Source of the DNA: Candidatus Aalborgiella aggregata
GTDB taxonomy: Bacteria; Pseudomonadota; Gammaproteobacteria; Burkholderiales; Burkholderiaceae_C
Length of the DNA stretch: 19,885 nt
Reading direction: 5' to 3'
Assembly: GCA_016705065.1 (NCBI GenBank)
Contig: JADIYY010000008.1
Span: 1 to 19,885, forward strand
In this document: positions 16,441 to 19,885 of the stretch, one piece after another
How positions within the stretch are numbered: the stretch's first letter is position 1
How the letters are laid out: every line of letters begins with the position of its first letter
Notes under the pieces: model-generated
Seen by the model: the letters and a program-made list of their open reading frames with translations, nothing else
Database searches by the model: none
Told to the model about the DNA's origin: nothing
Translations under genes and position numbers: made by a program

Positions 16441-17154
16441 ATGCTAGTTGATATCACGCTCGCCAAGGCAATGGCATCGGCAATCGCAGAACAATCACAA
16501 CTGCCCGTATTCGATCGAGAATTGGATTTGCCTCAGGCCTATCGGCTTCAACACGAAGTATCGAGGTTCAGAGCAAATGCCGAAATCGGAGGCATCAAGG
16601 CTGGCGTTACCAACCGCAAATCACAGGAATATTTTCAGATAGATCACGCCCTGATTGGGAGCCTTTATGCTGATGCAAAGCTGCCCAATAATTGCAAACT
16701 GCCTTACGTTGAAGGCAGGCTTATTGAATGCGAGGCGGCGCTTCTCGTCAACGAGGAGGGCGCTCCGGTTTCGATTGCCCCGGCGATTGAGTTTGTCCTT
16801 CCCAAATTTGCCCGGCAATCTGAAATGACGGCCTCTGGTCTGATTGCCTGCAATCTATGCGCCGAGAGTTATATTGTTGGCGCCTGGCAGCCATGGAGCG
16901 CAAGTTTCAACACAGCTTGGGTGACGCTTGTTTGCAATGGCGCGCGCGCCAATCATGCGGCTTTGGAAGAAGCGTTGAATGGGCCTGAGGAGGCTGCGCG
17001 GTGGATGTGGCAGGAGGCTGGGATGCGAGGTTTCCCACTTGGCGATCAAACCTTGTTTTTAACCGGGGCTTGCGGGCGTGCTGTCCCTGCGGAAATTGGC
17101 GAATACACAGCGGATTATGGCGCTCTGGGCTCGCTCAGTTTCGTAGTGGTATAG
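16441..17154 (+). CDS. 2-keto-4-pentenoate hydratase-like protein (MhpD/FAH fold)
   Basis: This 237-aa protein resembles hydratases and decarboxylases of the MhpD group. Features are AYRLQHEVSRFR near the N-terminus, the substrate-site block GGIKAGVTNRKSQEYFQID, the metal-binding acidic pattern GRLIECEAALLV (Glu-x-Glu), APAIEFVLPKF and ESYIVGAWQPW. Family members add water to 2-hydroxypenta-2,4-dienoate-type enols or decarboxylate related keto acids with Mg2+ or Mn2+. No ring-cleavage dioxygenase, aldolase or other meta-pathway gene is nearby, so a classic aromatic role is not supported here. GGAG lies nine bases before the ATG, and the start is 15 bases after the dioxygenase stop. Its substrate in this locus is unknown. 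Confidence 0.8.
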   Translation: MLVDITLAKAMASAIAEQSQLPVFDRELDLPQAYRLQHEVSRFRANAEIGGIKAGVTNRKSQEYFQIDHALIGSLYADAKLPNNCKLPYVEGRLIECEAALLVNEEGAPVSIAPAIEFVLPKFARQSEMTASGLIACNLCAESYIVGAWQPWSASFNTAWVTLVCNGARANHAALEEALNGPEEAARWMWQEAGMRGFPLGDQTLFLTGACGRAVPAEIGEYTADYGALGSLSFVVV

Positions 17155-17339
17155 GGCGGGCTGATGCTGGCGATACAACCCCGCGCCGTTCATTTATCAA
17201 AAGGATTTGCAGCTGAATAACAGAAAGAAACACACTGATCAGAGCAGATTGCCTGGGTCAATCTGACGAAAAAGAAGGCGCAATTCTTCGATCTGGAGAT
17301 TGTTCGATCGGACCCCAATAGCAAGATTGGTAGGAAATT

Positions 17340-17534
17340 ATGCAATCGACAATTCAAATTGTAGCCAAGTTTACGCCATTGATTTTTGGCTTCGCTTTCT
17401 TGTCGCCCCTTTTGATCCAAATTCTGGAAGCCTTGACTTTTACGCCGCCATTTGGACTGTCAAAAACAACTCTTGGATTGATGATCGGCGGTTCGTGGGG
17501 AATTTTTGCGCAAATTAGAGGGCGCTGGATATGA
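17340..17534 (+). CDS. Small 64-aa membrane protein translationally coupled to the desaturase
   Basis: A 64-residue hydrophobic frame starts at ATG 17340, with AGGA eight bases upstream, and ends in TGA 17532-17534, which overlaps the desaturase ATG 17531 (ATGA). Two membrane segments are evident, FTPLIFGFAFLSPLLIQILEAL and, after a short turn, TTLGLMIGGSWGIFAQIRG, with a positive C-terminus (RGRW). No family is recognised. The stop/start overlap and ribosome site favour a real gene, perhaps a partner or assembly helper of the membrane enzyme. The 185-base gap before it contains only a weak 7-bp hairpin (17245-17265) without a T-run. Confidence 0.65.
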   Translation: MQSTIQIVAKFTPLIFGFAFLSPLLIQILEALTFTPPFGLSKTTLGLMIGGSWGIFAQIRGRWI

Positions 17535-18421
17535 ACAAATTTTCAAACGTCACCGTGCCAAATGATCTTGGCGCATTTAGCAACGCTGAGCTGCGTAAAT
17601 TGGAAAATCAAATTGCGCGCAAGCATAGCGGCAATGTGCCTTGGGAAATAGTGATTTGGGGCTTTGGCAATTTGTTTGCATGGATTGCGCTATGGCCAAT
17701 GGTCATTTTTGATGTGATTCCTTTGTGGCTGGGTTTCATTCTTGCAAGCATCTGCCTTTCGCTGGTGTTCTTGCCTACTCATGAAGCCCAGCACGATATT
17801 ATCGGACAAAAAGGCTCAAAATACCGCTGGCTCAATGAATTGTTGGGCCACGCAACCAGCTGGATGATTGTCTATCCATTTCAGGTTTTTCGCATAACGC
17901 ATCTGGATCATCATCGATTCACCAATGATTCCGAAAGAGATCCTGATATTTCCACCAAGGCGCCGGGTCCTTTTTCGGCCATTTGGGCCAGCATTCAGGG
18001 CCGCCAACCAAAGGGGTCGCATGGGCAAAACTATTTGAAATCTTTGGCCAATGCTGGCCGCACTGACCTGATTACATTGACCGTTCTTTATCGGTTTGGT
18101 TTCCTGGCAATATTGAGCATATTGGCCTGGAATGGCTATGCCTTGGAGGCGGCTTTATTGTGGTGGTTGCCCTTTCACCTAGCACTTTCCTACCTGCATT
18201 TTTTCTTATCATGGGTTCCCCATCACCCCGGTAAGGATCAAAGCCGTTATGGCAATACCCGCAACTGGAGGTCAATGGTTGGCAATATCGGAACAATGGG
18301 CATGCAATATCACATTGTGCATCACCTTCACCCCTATATCCCATTAACCCGCACTCCGGCTGCCTATCGAGAAATGTTGCCCATACTAAAAGCGCGAGGC
18401 TGTAGCCTGGAGATGGTTTGA
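17531..18421 (+). CDS. Membrane fatty-acid desaturase / hydroxylase (histidine-box di-iron)
   Basis: The 296-aa integral membrane protein carries the three histidine boxes of the di-iron desaturase/hydroxylase superfamily: HEAQH (84-88), HLDHH (124-128) and HIVHHLHP (261-268), plus PHH at 230-232. Hydrophobic stretches at about 38-80, 105-120, 183-215 and 215-230 fit four membrane spans. Relatives include beta-carotene hydroxylase (CrtR-like), acyl-lipid desaturases and alkane hydroxylase, so the reaction is either dehydrogenation or hydroxylation of a hydrophobic chain with O2 and a ferredoxin-type donor. No ferredoxin gene is close. It is coupled to the small membrane protein upstream and is the last gene before the IS256 element, whose left end lies 44 bases away. 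The substrate is unknown. Confidence 0.88.
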   Translation: MNKFSNVTVPNDLGAFSNAELRKLENQIARKHSGNVPWEIVIWGFGNLFAWIALWPMVIFDVIPLWLGFILASICLSLVFLPTHEAQHDIIGQKGSKYRWLNELLGHATSWMIVYPFQVFRITHLDHHRFTNDSERDPDISTKAPGPFSAIWASIQGRQPKGSHGQNYLKSLANAGRTDLITLTVLYRFGFLAILSILAWNGYALEAALLWWLPFHLALSYLHFFLSWVPHHPGKDQSRYGNTRNWRSMVGNIGTMGMQYHIVHHLHPYIPLTRTPAAYREMLPILKARGCSLEMV

Positions 18422-18465
18422 CAGGCGCAAGAGATGCGGCATGGGATCGTGTGGCGTGCCTCCTC

Positions 18466-18495
18466 GGGTCGCGTCCGTCAAGGTGGTGTAATTTC
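18466..18495 (+). repeat. Left inverted repeat of the IS256 element
   Basis: GGGT, GCGTCCG and GTGGTGTAATTTC blocks match the right end with one single-base gap and a few mismatches. Confidence 0.75.
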
Positions 18496-18516
18496 GGCTG
18501 TGGCCGTGGGCCATCG

Positions 18517-19728
18517 TCAGGCGGCTTTGGCGGTGATGTGGAGGGCTGATTTTCCTCCTCGATCAGTGGGTTGGTTGAGTTGGCCATGCCTTCGATCTGC
18601 ATGTATCGGTGCTGGAGCACATTCGCTCGTTCTGCTCCCATCAGCACAGCCCCGACGAGGCCGGATGATGCTGTCTTCGTCCGGGAAGATTCCGACGACG
18701 TCGGCGCGGCGCTTGACCTCCCTTGTTGAGCCGCTCGAGCGGATTGGTTGAGTGTAACTTCGTGCGGTGCTGGGTGGGAAAGCCGGTGTAGGCGAGCACG
18801 TCGGTTTCGGCCTCGTCCATGCAGGCGCCGAGCTGGGCCAACGGGTGCGCAACTGGTCGGCGACCTGTCGCCAGACCTGCTTGCGCTTTCTGATCGGCTG
18901 CAGGAAGACCTGGCGGATCGCGGCGGCGACGACAGTGTTCTGGCCCCTTGGGCACATAGGAGGGCAATGCACATGAAGTGCACCCGGCAGCGCTGCCGGT
19001 GGCGCCCATGACGCGGGTGATCGCGCCCTTGAGGCCCTCGTGAGCATCGGAGATGACCAGCTTCACGCCGGCTAAGACCGCGCCGAACAAGGTCCTTCAG
19101 GAAGTCGGACCAGAAGACCTCCGCTTCCGAGGGGCCGATATGCAGGCCGACGATCTCGCGCGCCGGCCCTCGGTGTTGACGGCCATGGCGATTATTGCGG
19201 CAACGGTGAGATCCGCCCGCCTTCGCGTACCTTGAGATAGGTGGCATCGAGCCAGAGATACGGCCATTCGCCGGTGAGCGGGCGTTTGCGAAAGGCAATG
19301 ACGCGCTCGTCAATGTCCTTGCAAAGCATGGAGACGGTGGACTGGAGATGACGGTCATGCCGATGGCCTGGACGAGTTCATCGACCCGCCGGGTGCTGAC
19401 CCCCGCCGATCCACGCTTCCTGGATCACCGCAACCAGCGCTTTCTCGACCATCTTGCGGGGCCTGGGGAAGCCCGGAAAAAGTAGGACCCAGCACGCAGC
19501 TTGGGGATTTTCAGGTTCAGCGTGCCTACCCGGGTATCCAGCGAACGGTCGCGATAGCCGGCGCGCCAGGTCGCGCGCCCGCTGCTGCGTTCGTGGCGAC
19601 CCGCGCCGATCAGGCCATCAACGTCGGCCTCCGTGATCAGCTGCAGCACGTTCTCGGCGATGGTGCGCAAAAATCGGTTGGCCGCCCTTCGCAGCAAGCT
19701 CTTCGATCAGTAATCTGTCCTCGGTCAT
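18517..19728 (-). pseudogene. IS256-family (Mutator-like) transposase, several frameshifts
   Basis: ATG 19726-19728 follows GAGGAG and opens MTEDRLLIEELAAKGG. The protein then continues in changing frames: RTIAENVLQLITEADVDGLI, GRATWRAGYRDRSLDTRVGT, LNLKIPKLRAGS, WLDATYLKVREGG (first catalytic Asp, near 19230-19260 in rebuilt frame), ISDAHEGLKGAITRVMGAT (second Asp), CRVHFM, VWRQVADQLRTRWP, DEAETDVLAYTGFPTQHRTK, STNPLERLNKEVKRRADVVG (Glu region) and IFPDEDSIIR. A stop after HITAKAA at 18517-18519 is the likely end. The total is close to 400 aa, normal for the family. At least six frame changes are needed. The conserved blocks are intact, so reading errors are as likely as decay. As it stands it cannot make a transposase. 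Confidence 0.85.
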
Positions 19729-19851
19729 CGGGAACTCCTCTTCGCTGACGGTTGAAGTGTGCAAACTCCACCATAACGATGAACCCGGTGGCTGGCCACG
19801 ACGTTCCGGGTGGGGCATGCCCCCGGACACAGGCCATCGCCTACAATTCCG

Positions 19852-19882
19852 GAAATTACACCACGAGCGCGGACGCTAACCC
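19852..19882 (-). repeat. Right inverted repeat of the IS256 element
   Basis: GAAATTACACCAC (19852-19864) is the exact reverse complement of the GTGGTGTAATTTC block at the left end. The outer GCGTCCG and GGGT blocks follow toward the window end. Confidence 0.75.
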
Positions 19883-19885
19883 TCC

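Larger units (their letters stand above)
18466..19882 (-). mobile_element. IS256-family insertion sequence
   Basis: About 1,417 bp lies between matching ends. The left end reads GGGTCGCGTCCG, then after six bases GTGGTGTAATTTC. The right end, read inward, is GGGTTAGCGTCCG, then GTGGTGTAATTTC. The length is normal for IS256 elements. The single transposase runs right to left. Base composition is clearly more GC-rich than the desaturase next to it. The window stops three bases past the right end, so target duplications cannot be checked. Confidence 0.82.

Noticed and set aside
16441..17154. Aromatic meta-cleavage pathway on the basis of the MhpD-like gene
   Set aside because: No extradiol dioxygenase, hydrolase, aldolase or acylating acetaldehyde dehydrogenase is present in this block.
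17245..17265. CAGATTG/CAATCTG hairpin in the gap after the hydratase
   Set aside because: A seven-pair stem without a T-run on either strand is too weak to call a terminator or attenuator.
18072..19358. A 428-codon open frame on the - strand across the desaturase and the IS256 element
   Set aside because: Its right part contains pieces of the frameshifted transposase (SEAEVFWSDFLKDLVRR, QRCRVHFM), while its left part is antisense to the clear histidine-box desaturase. It is a chance fusion of frames.
1..19885. CRISPR arrays, tRNA, rRNA and riboswitches
   Set aside because: No regularly spaced repeats, cloverleaf sequences, rRNA-like segments or known riboswitch cores were seen on reading both strands.

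Overview
The window reads as a mosaic of proteobacterial DNA held together by two insertion sequences, with many small indels. Three blocks differ in style. Positions 1-4574 are GC-rich and hold an anaerobic-type enzyme system: a glycyl radical enzyme (GRE) of the GCVE eliminase/dehydratase class, its radical-SAM activase, and an NAD-type aldehyde dehydrogenase, all on the + strand. The GRE and the aldehyde dehydrogenase are broken by several 1-2 base indels, while the protein sequence between the indels is well conserved.

Positions 4728-7710 are a complete ISL3-family element. Both terminal inverted repeats can be read. It carries two passenger genes, a divergent ArsR-type regulator (broken) and an UPF0718/ArsP-type permease with a Cys-rich loop, ahead of an intact transposase. 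No target-site duplication is visible, and the DNA to its right starts inside a GPH-type sugar/cation symporter gene whose 5' half is missing. The element therefore marks a deletion, rearrangement or assembly join.

Positions 7711-18421 are less GC-rich and hold a catabolic locus: transporter fragment (+); AMP-dependent acyl-CoA ligase, GMC alcohol dehydrogenase and AraC regulator (all -); then, divergent from the regulator, an FAD-linked oxidase, a Nu-class-like glutathione S-transferase, a TauD/TfdA-type 2-oxoglutarate dioxygenase, a 2-keto-4-pentenoate hydratase-like protein, a 64-aa membrane protein and a histidine-box membrane desaturase/hydroxylase (+). The set transporter + GMC dehydrogenase + acyl-CoA ligase + AraC regulator + FAD dehydrogenase + GST matches, from memory, the polyethylene glycol (peg) operon and its flanking genes in Sphingopyxis. 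I infer a polyether or long alcohol/ether catabolic island. The extra dioxygenase, hydratase and desaturase genes are the least explained and most interesting part. A motif, AAAATGTCAAT, recurs in the same orientation upstream of both divergent arms and may be the regulator's site.

Positions 18466-19882 are an IS256-family element on the - strand, with inverted repeats at both ends and a transposase frame broken several times. The window ends 3 bases after it. The host is probably a proteobacterium; the right block looks sphingomonad-like or otherwise alphaproteobacterial, but this is inference from gene content only. Many indels fall in homopolymers, so sequencing error in a draft or metagenomic contig is a serious alternative to true gene decay.
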